64,000 nt of DNA from CALMEH01 sp964548225 (GCA_964548225.1 CAZJQP010000001.1:62001-126000), one strand, 5' to 3'; positions 1 to 9,912 are shown, counted from the first letter of the stretch. Numbers and translations: made by a program. The notes: a model not told the origin generated them from the letters alone.

Positions 1-2088
1 AATTTTGCCGTCCGTTTGGAGCGAAACAGCGGTTATCGTGTCGTTGGCGTTCATCGTAAAATCTGCGTTGACCGCGCCGTTTTCGTAAAATTGTCCGAGA
101 TATGATTTTGCCGTCGTGTTCAAGTTCAGAAAACGTCCGCCGACGATAATCGAGCCGCTCGCTTGGACGGCAATCGCATTAACCGTGCTGTCGGCGCGTC
201 CGCCGAAACTCGTATCGGTTGCGCCGTTTGACCAGATTCGGGCGATGTGCGTGTTGGTCGTCGAACCGTTGACGCTCGAAAAAGAACCGCCGATGTAGAT
301 TTTATCATCGCGCCGCAAAACGATTTCCTGAACTTCCGCCAAACCGCCGAGCGTTACGTTAAAAGATGTGTCGAGCGAACCGTCCGTATTGAGCCGCGCA
401 ATTCCGGTGCGCGTCTGTCCGCCGACATTGCCAAAAAATCCGCCGATAAGAATTTTTCCGTCCGCTTGAATGCGAATTTTATACACGCCTTGATTGACGC
501 TCGGTGCGAAACTCGTGTCGAGCGTTCCGTCGGCATTGAGCCGCGCCAAAAATGAACGCGCCGTGCCGTTGACGGTCGTAAAAAGTCCGCCGATGAGAAT
601 TTTTCCGTCTGTTTGCACGGCGGTTGAAAAAATCGTGTTATTGACGTTCGGCGCAAAACCGAAATCGAGCGTTACGTTCGGATTTTGATTAAACCGCGCA
701 ATGCGGTTGCGGGTAAAACCGCCCGCCACATCAAAACTGCCGACAACGATAAAACTTCCGTTGTTTTGCATCGCAATATCGCTAACTTCGCCGTTGGTCA
801 TAAATTGCGGAAAAGTCGTGTCAACCGAGCCGTTTGCGTTGAGCCGCCCGACTCGTGAAGCACTCTGACCGCCAAGAGTTGTAAAATTGCCGCCAATCAA
901 AGTTTTGCCGTCGGCTTGCGGCAAAAATGTCAGTGCAATTCCGCCGCTCAAATCGGCGGTTGTCGCCGCATCGAGCGAACCGTCTGCATAAATCCGCGCA
1001 ATGCCGTTTCGCGTAACGCCGCCGACCATTTCAAATCTGCCGCCGACAATTATTTTTTTATCGCTCTGCACGAAAATATCGTTCATAATGCCCGTTGCGG
1101 AAGTAACATTCGGATTAAAAGTCGTGTCCAATGTGCCGTTGCGATTCAAACGTGCAAGTCGGTTGCGCGGCGTGCCGTTGATATTTGTAAAAAAGCCGCC
1201 CATCAGAATTTTTCCGTCCGTCTGCACGGCGAGAATATTTACCCAAGAACCCGTGCCGAAATTTAATGTCGGGTCAACCGTGCCGCCCGCGCTGATGCGG
1301 GCGATGCCGGTTGAATGACCGACGACAATCTTGCCGTCCGTCTGAAACGCAAACGCGCCCACGCCCGGAAAGGAAACCGAAAACGTCGGGTCAACCGATT
1401 TGCCGTCCGCATTGAGCCGCGCCGCATTGTTCATCGCCAAACCGCCGAACTGCGAAGCAATCCCGCCGACATAAATTTTTCCCGACACCGGCTCGCGTTC
1501 AAGAGCGTAAATTACCGTGCCGTTTGCACTAATGTTCGCGGTCGTGTCCAAAACACCGTTTGCGCTGATTTTTGCTAAAAGATTGCGGCTGACTCCGTTC
1601 ACGGTTGTAAAATTGCCGCCGATAATTATCGAACCGTCGGGCAATTTCAGCATCTTTGTAATTCCGCCGCCGCCGATGTCCGCCGTAAAACTCGTGTCGA
1701 GATTTCCCGCCGAATCGAGCCGTGCGATATTGTTTCGCGCCGTGCCGTTGACTTCCGTAAAATCGCCGCCGATGATGATTTTTCCGTCATCTTGAACGAC
1801 CACCGCTCTTACCGTTCCGGCAAAGAAATTGCCGTTAAAAAGTTTTCTGACACCGGCATTAAAAGATGCGATGCCCGTGCCGTCCGGTCTCAGCAGAGCA
1901 ATGCTGTTTCGCGTCAGCCCGCCGATTTGCAAATAATTTCCGCCGACAATCAACGAATTGCCCATATACGGCTCAACCACGGAAATATCACCGACCGGCG
2001 CGGGATTAAAACCGTCGTCCGCATTTTGTCCTGCCGCGATTGTTGCCAAAATTGAAATCAATAAACCGATAATTAAATGCTTTTTCAT
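1..2088 (-). CDS. Secreted delta-60 repeat (beta-propeller-like) protein, C-terminus beyond the window
   Basis: An uninterrupted reverse-strand frame of 696 codons runs off the left edge, so only the N-terminal part is present. It starts at an ATG preceded by AGGTGA about 7 bases upstream. Residues 1-20 form a signal peptide (MKK, hydrophobic core, cleavage near AAGQN). The rest consists of about a dozen imperfect 50-55-residue units built on the pattern DGKI(L/I)(I/V)GG.F..V.G..RN.IARLN.DG.LD..F. This is the delta-60 repeat (DUF5122), a propeller-like repeat in secreted or surface proteins. The function is unknown; extracellular or outer-membrane location is inferred. No catalytic domain is visible in the part present. 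The gene was read directly from the reverse strand. Confidence 0.9.
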   Translation of the reverse strand, partial: MKKHLIIGLLISILATIAAGQNADDGFNPAPVGDISVVEPYMGNSLIVGGNYLQIGGLTRNSIALLRPDGTGIASFNAGVRKLFNGNFFAGTVRAVVVQDDGKIIIGGDFTEVNGTARNNIARLDSAGNLDTSFTADIGGGGITKMLKLPDGSIIIGGNFTTVNGVSRNLLAKISANGVLDTTANISANGTVIYALEREPVSGKIYVGGIASQFGGLAMNNAARLNADGKSVDPTFSVSFPGVGAFAFQTDGKIVVGHSTGIARISAGGTVDPTLNFGTGSWVNILAVQTDGKILMGGFFTNINGTPRNRLARLNRNGTLDTTFNPNVTSATGIMNDIFVQSDKKIIVGGRFEMVGGVTRNGIARIYADGSLDAATTADLSGGIALTFLPQADGKTLIGGNFTTLGGQSASRVGRLNANGSVDTTFPQFMTNGEVSDIAMQNNGSFIVVGSFDVAGGFTRNRIARFNQNPNVTLDFGFAPNVNNTIFSTAVQTDGKILIGGLFTTVNGTARSFLARLNADGTLDTSFAPSVNQGVYKIRIQADGKILIGGFFGNVGGQTRTGIARLNTDGSLDTSFNVTLGGLAEVQEIVLRRDDKIYIGGSFSSVNGSTTNTHIARIWSNGATDTSFGGRADSTVNAIAVQASGSIIVGGRFLNLNTTAKSYLGQFYENGAVNADFTMNANDTITAVSLQTDGKI

Positions 2089-2100
2089 AACTTTTCACCT

Positions 2101-2625
2101 CTAAAGTTTTTTTATGTATGGTTTTATCACCGAATACGGAAACGGCGTAAAATCCAATCTTTCCCTAATGGTTTCTTCCGTTTTGTCAAGAATCGGAATA
2201 GTTGTTCCGATTGGGCGTGAATAAGTATCAAACCGTCGGGCAGTTGTTTCGCTCAAGATTTCGTCCCATTTTGCGGCGGAAACCGTTGGCGGTTTGCCGT
2301 CGAGCATATTCGTCTTTTTCTTGACGTGCTGAAGATAATTCCAATAAACGTGACCGAGTTCGTGTGCAATGGAATTTTCTTCGGTCGTGCCGCTAATGCC
2401 CCATTTTTTCTTTGCCAACGCCGCATCTGCCGCCGTGTCAATGACAACGGTTTGAAAAAACGGATTGGTTACATCCGTGCTACTGCCCAAACCGCTCGAA
2501 GACGGAATAATCCGAACGGTAATGCTCGCATCTTTTTCCAAATCGGCGATTATTGCCGTAAAATTCGGATTTTTCCTCAAGTTAGCCAACGCCGTTTTTA
2601 GTTTTGTATCTGTTACCAAAATCAT
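2101..2625 (-). CDS. Orphan HExxH metalloprotease-like protein
   Basis: A 174-aa protein without signal peptide or membrane segment. H88-E89-L-G-H92 is a zincin-type HExxH motif followed by an aromatic stretch (VYWNY). A second conserved-looking segment (ILSETTARRFD) lies about 35-40 residues downstream and could supply a third ligand. The fold resembles the small M91/NleD-like peptidase domains often found as toxin tips, but here it stands alone; that link is a guess from the motif. The start at 2625 is preferred over a longer frame reaching 2736 because AGGAG lies 8 bases before it and the longer version would overlap the divergent sigma gene. It lies 12 bp downstream of the start of the delta-60 gene and is divergent from the ECF sigma gene, with 64 bp between starts. 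Confidence 0.75.
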   Translation of the reverse strand: MILVTDTKLKTALANLRKNPNFTAIIADLEKDASITVRIIPSSSGLGSSTDVTNPFFQTVVIDTAADAALAKKKWGISGTTEENSIAHELGHVYWNYLQHVKKKTNMLDGKPPTVSAAKWDEILSETTARRFDTYSRPIGTTIPILDKTEETIRERLDFTPFPYSVIKPYIKKL

Positions 2626-2689
2626 ATTTTCAACTCCTCTCAAACGCACTACGCGAGATTTGTGATAAAATCGGCTCAAAAGATTTTTT

Positions 2690-3241
2690 ATGGCAAGCGA
2701 AGTTACATTGCTTTTGCAGGAAATCGGCGACGGCACAAATCGCGCCGCATTGGATAAACTTTTGCCGATTGTCTATGACGAACTGCGCCGTCTGGCGGGG
2801 AGTTTTCTAAACCGTGAACACGCTGTTTCTCTGCAAACGACCGAATTGGTTCACGAAGCGTATTTCAAATTAACCGACCAAAGAAAAGTTGATTGGGAAA
2901 ATCGTGGACAATTTTTCGCCATCGCCGCTCAAGCAATGCGTCGGATTTTGATTGACGCGGCGCGGCAGAAAAAATCGCTCAAACACGGTGTAGAAAAAAT
3001 TTCACTCGACGATTCGCCGACGATTTCGGTGGAAATGAATCAAAATTTAATTGAGTTGGACGACGCTTTGAATGAATTGGCGGAATTTGACGAACAGCAA
3101 TGCCGCATTGTCGAACTTCGATATTTTGCGGGTTTGACGATTGAAGAAACGGCGGAAGTTCTAAAAATTTCGCCCGCCACCGTCAAACGCGAATGGGCGA
3201 TTGCGCGAATGTGGCTTTACACAAAAATCAACGGCGAATAG
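2690..3241 (+). CDS. ECF-subfamily RNA polymerase sigma factor
   Basis: A 183-aa sigma-70 family protein with region 2 (residues about 25-95: TTELVHEAYFKL, then FAIAAQAMRRILIDAARQK) and region 4 (residues about 125-180: LRYFAGLTIEETAEVLKISPATVKREWAIAR, a helix-turn-helix). The length and sequence match the acidobacterial ECF type often encoded beside protein kinases. It would direct polymerase to a small regulon. No anti-sigma gene adjoins; the next gene is a kinase-TPR protein, which probably controls it or shares its signal. There is no clear Shine-Dalgarno site. The stop codon shares its last base with the imperfect palindrome at 3241-3382. Confidence 0.93.
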   Translation: MASEVTLLLQEIGDGTNRAALDKLLPIVYDELRRLAGSFLNREHAVSLQTTELVHEAYFKLTDQRKVDWENRGQFFAIAAQAMRRILIDAARQKKSLKHGVEKISLDDSPTISVEMNQNLIELDDALNELAEFDEQQCRIVELRYFAGLTIEETAEVLKISPATVKREWAIARMWLYTKINGE

Positions 3242-3382
3242 TTCAGAGTCCATGCTTCAGCGTGCCGCAAACACGAGCGAAGCGATGTGTTTGCTTTGCG
3301 TTGGCAAACTTGAATGTTAATCGAAGTCGAAAACCGCTTTGCTTCGCTCGCGGTTTTGCACGCTAAAGCGTGGACTCTGAAC
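3241..3382. repeat. REP-like inverted-repeat element, copy 1
   Basis: The ends GTTCAGAGTCCA and TGGACTCTGAAC are inverted repeats. Just inside each end is a mini-hairpin with a four-base loop: CATGC-TTCA-GCGTG on the left and CACGC-TAAA-GCGTG on the right. The middle holds further hairpins containing the word GAGCGAAGCG or GCTTCGCTCGCGG flanked by GCAAAC/GTTTGC and AAACCGC/GCGGTTTT. The same architecture recurs at 19631, 46148 and 62985. It fills the gap between the sigma factor and kinase genes. Confidence 0.8.
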
Positions 3383-3422
3383 TTTTTGAGCCAATTCTTT
3401 TGCGTTTTTCGCGTAGTGTTTT

Positions 3423-6043
3423 ATGAATCCCGCAGATTGGAAAAATATCAAACAGATTCTTTCGGCAACGCTCGATTTGCCCGAAGCGGAACGCGCCGAT
3501 TTTTTGGCGCGTGAGGCGAATGGAGAAATTCGCAAAGAAGTCGAAAAACTGCTCAAAGCACACGAAAAAGCCGAAAATTTTATCGAAAAACCTTTTGCCG
3601 ACGAATATGGTTTGCGCGAAAACGGTTTTGAAGAAAACCTCATTGGCAAACAAATTGACGATTACAAAATTCTCGAAAAAATCGGCGAAGGCGGAATGGG
3701 AACGGTTTTTTTAGCCGAACAAACGGGCGAAGATTTCTCACAAAAAGTCGCGCTCAAGCTCATCAAACGCGGAATGGACACAAATGCCGTTTTGAAGCGA
3801 TTTTTGCTCGAACGCCAGATTTTATCGCAACTTGAGCATCCGAATATTGCCAGACTTTTGGACGGCGGTTCGACCAAAGACGGTTTGCCGTATTTCGTGA
3901 TGGAATATGTCGAAGGTGAATCGGTCAAACAATTTTGCGAAAATCATCAGTTTGACACAAACGAGCGGCTCGAACTTTTTACAAAAATCTGCGCGGCGAT
4001 TTCCTACGCACATCAGAAATTAATCGTTCACCGCGACATCAAGCCTTCAAACATTATCNNNNNNNNNNCAAAGACGGCACGCCGAAACTGCTTGATTTCG
4101 GCATTGCCAAACTTCTTTCGCCCGATTGGAACGCCGCGACGACCGAAGCGACGGCGACAAATTTTCGTCTGATGACTCCCGAATACGCTTCGCCCGAACA
4201 GCTTCGCGGCAAAATGACGACCGTTTCAACTGATGTTTATTCGCTCGGCGTGGTTTTATACGAATTGCTCACGGGTTCGCGTCCGTTTCGGTTTGAAAAC
4301 AAAAGCATCGGTGAAATTATCGAAACGATTACCCAATCCGAGCCAAAACCGCCGTCGGCAAATACGAATTACAAATTGCAAATTACAAACAAAGACCAAA
4401 ACCCAAAGACCAAAGACCAAATCAATCTAAAATCCAAAATCCAAAATCCAAAATCCTTACGCGGCGATTTGGACAACATAATCTTAAAAGCGATTCGCAA
4501 ATCGGCGCGTGAGCGTTACCTTTCGGTCGAAGAATTTTGCGAAGATATTAACCGTTATTTAAACGGTTTGCCGGTTAAAGCAACGGCGGATTCAACTGCG
4601 TATCGTTTCAAAAAATTTGTCGGACGCAACAAAATCGGCACGGCAATCGCGGCGATTATTTTGCTTTTGTCAGGACTTTCAATTTGGCAAGCCGTTGTTG
4701 CCACGCGGGAACGCGCCCGTGCTGACGAGCGATTTAACGAAGTTCGCAAACTTGCAAACTCAGTTATTTTCGATTATCAAGACGGCATCAAAAATCTTCC
4801 CGGTTCAACCGCCGTGCGCGAAAAAATGGTTGACGACGGCGCGAAATATCTTGATAAACTCGCGGCGGAAAATCCGTCCGACCCGAATTTGCTTATCGAA
4901 CTTGCTAAGGCTTATGACCGTCTGGGCGATGTCAAGGGAAATTTTTTCACGCCGAGCTTGGGAAATTCGACCGCCGCCAAAGAGTTTTATTCAAAAGCCT
5001 TGAAAATCAAAGAAAAACTTCATCAAGATTATCCGAATGATTTAAATTACGCGGAAGAAATTGCCGAAACTTTTGATAAATTGGGCGACCTCGAATTCGG
5101 TAACGGAAATCAAACTCCGGCGGTCGAATATTATCAAAAAGGCGTAAATTTGCGCGAAAATATTCTTCAGAAAAACGCCGAAAATCAAAATGTCCGCTAT
5201 CGTCTGGCGAAAGGCTATCGAAACATCGGCGTTCGCGGAAGAAGCCAAACAAACACGGATGAAAGTCTCGCGCTTTGCGAAAAAGCAATTGGAATGATTG
5301 AAATTCTTTTGCGCGAATCTCCTGAAAACATTGAGTTTCAAGAAGCCGAAGCCGATTTTGCCGAAGGAATTCCGGTTATTTTGGAAACGAATCCGACACG
5401 CCGCGCCGAAGCCGTCGAAGGTTATCGAAAAGTTATCGAAATGCGCCGCCAACAGTCCGAAAAATATCCGAATAATTCGGTTGTGCGGCAAAAATTTGGA
5501 ATGTCTTACAGCTATCTCGGCGATACGTTTTACGAACTCGGAAATCTTCCCGAATCGGTCGTGAATTACAAAAAAGCTCTCGAAATTCTCGACCCGTTAG
5601 CCTTGCAAGACGCGCAAAATGAACAATTAAAACAAGACCAATCCGCCGTGCGCGGAAGTTTGGCATTTTCGCTTGCCGAACTTGGCGAAACCGTCGAAAG
5701 TCTCAAAGCGTTTCAGATTGTTCTTCGCAATTTTGAAGCGAAATTAGCCAATGACCCAAACGACAAAACGACGCATTTTCGGATTGCGATGGTCAAAGAA
5801 GGTTTGGGCAAAACCTACGAAAACTTTGGAAAATCGCCGAAAACTAATAAAACCGAAAAAATTGCCGCTTTTCAAAATGCCGTGAAAACATTCGAGGAAA
5901 GTTTAGAAATCTACAAACTTTACCAAGACAAATCGCAAATTTTTCCGGCGGTCAATGTTGATGTTGACGAAGCGATGAAGAAAGTTACCGAATCAATCGA
6001 AAATTGCCGCAATCAGTTAAAGACGCTGACGGGTAAAAATTAA
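3423..6043 (+). CDS. Membrane-anchored Ser/Thr protein kinase with extracytoplasmic TPR-like region
   Basis: This is one gene read in two frames because a 10-N scaffold gap falls inside the catalytic loop. Before the gap: an acidobacterial-type N-terminus, glycine loop IGEGGMGTV (residue 87 on), lysine in ALKLIKR, hinge EYVEGES and HRDIKPSN. After it: LLDFGIAKL (DFG), TPEYASPEQL and the C-lobe. A transmembrane helix (AAIILLLSGLSIW) follows the kinase domain, then about 450 residues of helical TPR-like repeats. In-frame joining needs a true gap length of 2 modulo 3 (for example 8 bases). A low-complexity insert lies at 4366-4458. Partner of the upstream ECF sigma factor by position. The kinase assignment is firm; the substrates are unknown. 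Confidence 0.93.
4059..4068. other. Scaffold gap (10 N) inside the kinase catalytic loop
   Basis: Ten unknown bases separate the codons for HRDIKPSNII from those for KDGTPKLLDFG. In related kinases only about three residues lie between these motifs. The run is therefore a placeholder, not a measured length, and the frameshift it causes is not biological. Confidence 0.97.
4366..4458. repeat. In-frame short-word repeat insert in the kinase gene
   Basis: The stretch is built from the words ATTACAAA, AAAGACCAAA and four tandem copies of AAAATCC. It encodes a Lys/Asn/Gln-rich linker (residues such as NKDQNPKTKDQ and KSKIQNPKS) in the kinase C-lobe. The same AAAATCC-type word makes up the intergenic palindrome at 32519-32575. 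This looks like a repeat element that inserted or expanded in frame. Confidence 0.7.
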
Positions 6044-6109
6044 AAATCTTCGACTCAAGCCACTTTTTCCATTTAACGAAAATTCATTTTTTGATATGAT
6101 TTGGAAACT

Positions 6110-9100
6110 ATGAAAAAGCGGCTTGTTGTAATTTTGGCAATCGTTTTGGCGGTTTCATTTTTTGCGTTTCGGCAATTTTCAGTCGAAAGCAAACCTTCCG
6201 AAGCATTCGATTTCTCTGAACTCAAACCAAAAGTTTCACAAGCGGTGAAATTTGCGGAAACGCAAAATATTCGTGATATTTTGCCCGCGCAAAAACCGGA
6301 CGTGGCGAAATTTGACGGCAAAAATGTCCGCGTAACAAGCGAAAATCAACCGACTCGAAAAGAAAACGGAACGCACGACGCGGATGCGGCAATCGCAAAC
6401 AATTCGCTTGTGCCGATGCCGTCAGCGTTGCTTTCTTTTGACGGTTTGGCGAGTATGGACAACGCCAATGCTTACAATGCCGTTTTTATTCCGCCCGATA
6501 TGAACGGCGATGTTGGACCGAATCATTATGTCCAAATCGTCAATTCTTTAATCCGCATTTACAACAAAAACGGCACTCCGGCAACGCCGCCGTTTAAAAT
6601 CAGCACGCTTTTTGCACAATTAAATACGGGTTGCTCGACTCGTGATGACGGTTTGCCCGTCGTTTTGTATGATGCGCTGGCAGACCGTTGGATGATTTCG
6701 CAATACTGTAATTTTTTCCCGCCGTTTCGACAGATGATTGCCGTTTCAAAAACGGGCGACCCGACAGGCGCATATTTCGCTTACGAATTTGTGATGCCGA
6801 ATGTGCGGCTGAATGATTTCGGGAAATTCGGCGTTTGGACTGACGGTTATTATATGTCAACCGACGAATTTATCGGCGCGGAATATTACGGAAGCGGCGC
6901 GTTTGCTTTTGACCGCGCCAAAATGTTGGTTGGCGATGGAAGCGCGAGTTATATTTATTTCAGTCTGCCTTCGGCAAATGCGCCGAACCGTCTGGGAAGT
7001 TTGCTTCCGGCAGATTTAGACGGTTTGAACGCGCCTCCGAATGGTTTCCCGAATATTTTTGTCGGGTATTCGGCAACCGAATACGGCGAGGCGCAAGACG
7101 CGATTCGGCTTTTTAACTTCAACGCAAATTTCGCCAATCCTTTGGCTTCGACTTTTACCGAACGAACGGGAAGTCCGCTGGCAGTTCCGGCGTTTGACCC
7201 GACTTCGCCGCCCGACAGAACCGATATTTTTCAGCCTGCGCCGGGCGAACTGCTCGATTCGCAATCAGACCGTTTGATGTATCGCGTTGCCTATCGAAAT
7301 TTCGGGACGCACGATTCGCTGGTTTTAAATCAAACCGTTCGCGTAACGCCAATCAACGAACAATATCGCGCCGGAATCCGGCTTTACGAATTGCGCCGAA
7401 ATTTAATTCCGGCAACGCCTTCAACACCTTTCACGGTTCACGAAGCCGCGACTTTGAATGGCAACGGCGACGGCGTAAATCGTTGGATTGGAAGCGTGGC
7501 GCAAGACCATCAGGGCAATTTGGCAATCGGTTACACTTACGGAAATCAGGACAAAAAACCTTCGATTTATTACACCGGAAAACTTGCGACAGAGCCGAGC
7601 GGAGTTTTCCGCGATGAAAACGCTTTGATTGAAGGAACAGGTGTGCAGACGGCTTTCGGCTTTCGTTGGGGTGATTACGCTTCGATGTCGGTTGACCCGA
7701 CGGACGATTGTTCGTTTTGGCTGACGCACGAATATTACACGCTCGAAAGTCAAGATTTTCCTTTCGGTTGGCTGACGCGCATCGGGAAATTTAAGTTTGA
7801 CGAATGCACGCCTGCGCCTCGCGCTGTGATTACGGGAATTGTAACAAACGCTGCAAATTCCGAGCCTTTGGCAAATGCAACGATTAAAGCAAATCAAGTT
7901 TATACACGAAATTCAGGGGCAAACGGCAGTTACGGCAATCTGACGCTTTTGCCGAATACTTACATCGTAACGGCTTCGGCAAAAGGTTTTCGCACACAAA
8001 CCGTTACCTTAACTTTGACGAACGGCGAAAATCTGACGCAAAATTTCGCCCTTTCGCCTGTGGCGGTTTTGGAAAATACGGCAACACAAATCACTTCGGA
8101 AAGTTGCGGCATAAATAATTCCGCCGAACCGGGTGAGACTGTTACGATGAACATTTCGCTTCGCAACACGGGCGAGAAAAACACAACCAATCTCACCGCG
8201 ACGCTTTTGGCAACGGGCGGCGTAACAAATCCGTCCGCACCGCAAAATTACGGCGCGATTCCGATGGGCGGCGCAAGCGTTTCGCGCCCGTTCACGTTCA
8301 CCGTTTCGCAAAATATAAATTGCGGCGGAGTTGTTTCCGTTTCTCTGCAACTTCAGGACGGCGCGGAAAATCTCGGCGTTTTGATAATTCCTTTGCAAAC
8401 GGGCGTGTCGCGCATTGCGTTTCAGGAAAATTTCGATTCTGTAACCGCGCCAGATTTGCCAATGGGCTGGACGACGAGCGCAAGCGGAGCGCAACAAAAT
8501 TGGCGGACTTCCGTGATGAGATTTCAAACCGCGCCGAACGCTATCTTTTCACTTTCGCCGAATCAAATCGGTTTGAACGAACTCATCAGCCCGACATTTT
8601 CCGTCAGTTCGCCAAACGCCGAACTGATTTTCAGAAATTGGTATGAACTCGAAACGACGTTTTTGCGAAACAGACTTTACGACGGCTCGGTTTTGGAAAT
8701 CAAAATCGGCGGCGGCGAATTTCAAGACATCGAAACTTCCGGCGGCACGTTTCTTTCGGGTGGTTATGACGGCGTGATTGACGGTTGTTGCCAAAATCCG
8801 CTTGCGGGAAGGCGCGGCTGGTCGGGCAGAAGCGGAATTAATCAAACTTCGGAATTTATTACATCAAAAGTAAAATTGCCCGCGTCCGCCGCAGGTCAAA
8901 ACGTCCAATTTCGTTGGCGAATCGGCAATGACATCGGCGGTTTCCGCGAAGGTCAATATCTCGATAATTTGGTAGTTTCGGATGGTTTCACTTGTTCTTG
9001 TTCCTTGGCGCAACGCGCACCATTCGATTTTGACGGAGACGGCAAAACCGATTTGAGCGTTTTTCGTCCGAGCAACAATCCGAATGAGGCAGATTTTTAT

Positions 9101-9859
9101 GTCGAAAACAGCACGACCGTGCAAACCCAAAGCATCGCTTGGGGAAATGTTTCCGATACGGCGGTCAACGCAGATTTTGATGGCGATTTCAAAACGGATT
9201 TTGCTGTTTTTCGTCCATCTGAAAATAATTGGTTTGTTCTGCAAAGTTCAAATAATGCGGTTGCGGCAATCAACTTCGGCGTATCAAACGACAAACTCGT
9301 TCCGGCGGATTTTGATGGCGATAACAAAGCCGATTTTGCCGTTTTTCGTCCTTCGACGGGAACTTGGTTTATTTTGCAAAGCACCAACGGACAAGCTCGC
9401 ATTAATCAATTCGGACTCGCCGAAGATTTGCCGAATGTCGGAGATTTTGACGGCGACAGCAAAGCGGATTTGGCTGTTTTTCGTCCGTCAAACGGCACTT
9501 GGTATGTCTTGAGAAGTTCTAACAATGGTGTAACGATTATAAATTTCGGTTTGTCGGGCGATAAACCCGTTGCGGGCGATTTTGATGGCGACGGACGCGC
9601 TGATTTTGCGGTTTTTCGCCCGTCTGACGGCATTTGGTATCTTCTGCGAAGTCAGCAAGGTTTCACTGCCACGCAATTCGGCGTAGCAACCGACAAACCG
9701 CTCCAAGCCGATTTTGATGGCGACGGCAAGCGCGACATCGGCGTTTTTCGACCTTCGACCGGCGTTTGGTATTTTATAAAAAGCTCCGATTCATCAATCA
9801 TCATCCGACAATTCGGTTTGAGCGGCGATACGGCTGTGCCATCTGTATTCGTGAATTAA
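6110..9859 (+). CDS. Large secreted protein with carboxypeptidase-regulatory-like and FG-GAP/VCBS repeats
   Basis: A 1249-aa protein with signal peptide (residues 1-22, MKKR then a hydrophobic run ending near FFAFRQ). Residues about 120-560 form a secreted domain with many Trp/Tyr and the sequence DMNGDVGPNHYVQ. A carboxypeptidase-regulatory-like beta-sandwich follows (ITGIVTNAANSEPLANATI, about 570-650), then a CARDB-like module (SLRNTGEKN), a jelly-roll-like region, and six to seven C-terminal FG-GAP units of about 45 residues with the pattern VFRPS.G.WY..RS.....QFG...D.PV..DFDGDG. Likely an adhesin or exported binding protein. The ATG at 6110 is chosen over a TTG nine bases upstream because it gives a clean signal peptide. 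Related FG-GAP modules recur in the genes at 41636 and 60851. Confidence 0.88.
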   Translation: MKKRLVVILAIVLAVSFFAFRQFSVESKPSEAFDFSELKPKVSQAVKFAETQNIRDILPAQKPDVAKFDGKNVRVTSENQPTRKENGTHDADAAIANNSLVPMPSALLSFDGLASMDNANAYNAVFIPPDMNGDVGPNHYVQIVNSLIRIYNKNGTPATPPFKISTLFAQLNTGCSTRDDGLPVVLYDALADRWMISQYCNFFPPFRQMIAVSKTGDPTGAYFAYEFVMPNVRLNDFGKFGVWTDGYYMSTDEFIGAEYYGSGAFAFDRAKMLVGDGSASYIYFSLPSANAPNRLGSLLPADLDGLNAPPNGFPNIFVGYSATEYGEAQDAIRLFNFNANFANPLASTFTERTGSPLAVPAFDPTSPPDRTDIFQPAPGELLDSQSDRLMYRVAYRNFGTHDSLVLNQTVRVTPINEQYRAGIRLYELRRNLIPATPSTPFTVHEAATLNGNGDGVNRWIGSVAQDHQGNLAIGYTYGNQDKKPSIYYTGKLATEPSGVFRDENALIEGTGVQTAFGFRWGDYASMSVDPTDDCSFWLTHEYYTLESQDFPFGWLTRIGKFKFDECTPAPRAVITGIVTNAANSEPLANATIKANQVYTRNSGANGSYGNLTLLPNTYIVTASAKGFRTQTVTLTLTNGENLTQNFALSPVAVLENTATQITSESCGINNSAEPGETVTMNISLRNTGEKNTTNLTATLLATGGVTNPSAPQNYGAIPMGGASVSRPFTFTVSQNINCGGVVSVSLQLQDGAENLGVLIIPLQTGVSRIAFQENFDSVTAPDLPMGWTTSASGAQQNWRTSVMRFQTAPNAIFSLSPNQIGLNELISPTFSVSSPNAELIFRNWYELETTFLRNRLYDGSVLEIKIGGGEFQDIETSGGTFLSGGYDGVIDGCCQNPLAGRRGWSGRSGINQTSEFITSKVKLPASAAGQNVQFRWRIGNDIGGFREGQYLDNLVVSDGFTCSCSLAQRAPFDFDGDGKTDLSVFRPSNNPNEADFYVENSTTVQTQSIAWGNVSDTAVNADFDGDFKTDFAVFRPSENNWFVLQSSNNAVAAINFGVSNDKLVPADFDGDNKADFAVFRPSTGTWFILQSTNGQARINQFGLAEDLPNVGDFDGDSKADLAVFRPSNGTWYVLRSSNNGVTIINFGLSGDKPVAGDFDGDGRADFAVFRPSDGIWYLLRSQQGFTATQFGVATDKPLQADFDGDGKRDIGVFRPSTGVWYFIKSSDSSIIIRQFGLSGDTAVPSVFVN

Positions 9860-9912
9860 GCAAAGGCTTCAAATAATTTGAAGTCTGTAAATTAGAGTTT
9901 TTGGCAAGTTTG

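Noticed and set aside
3423..4170. Truncated kinase pseudogene followed by a separate gene
   Set aside because: The break coincides with the N run and kinase motifs continue directly after it in another frame.
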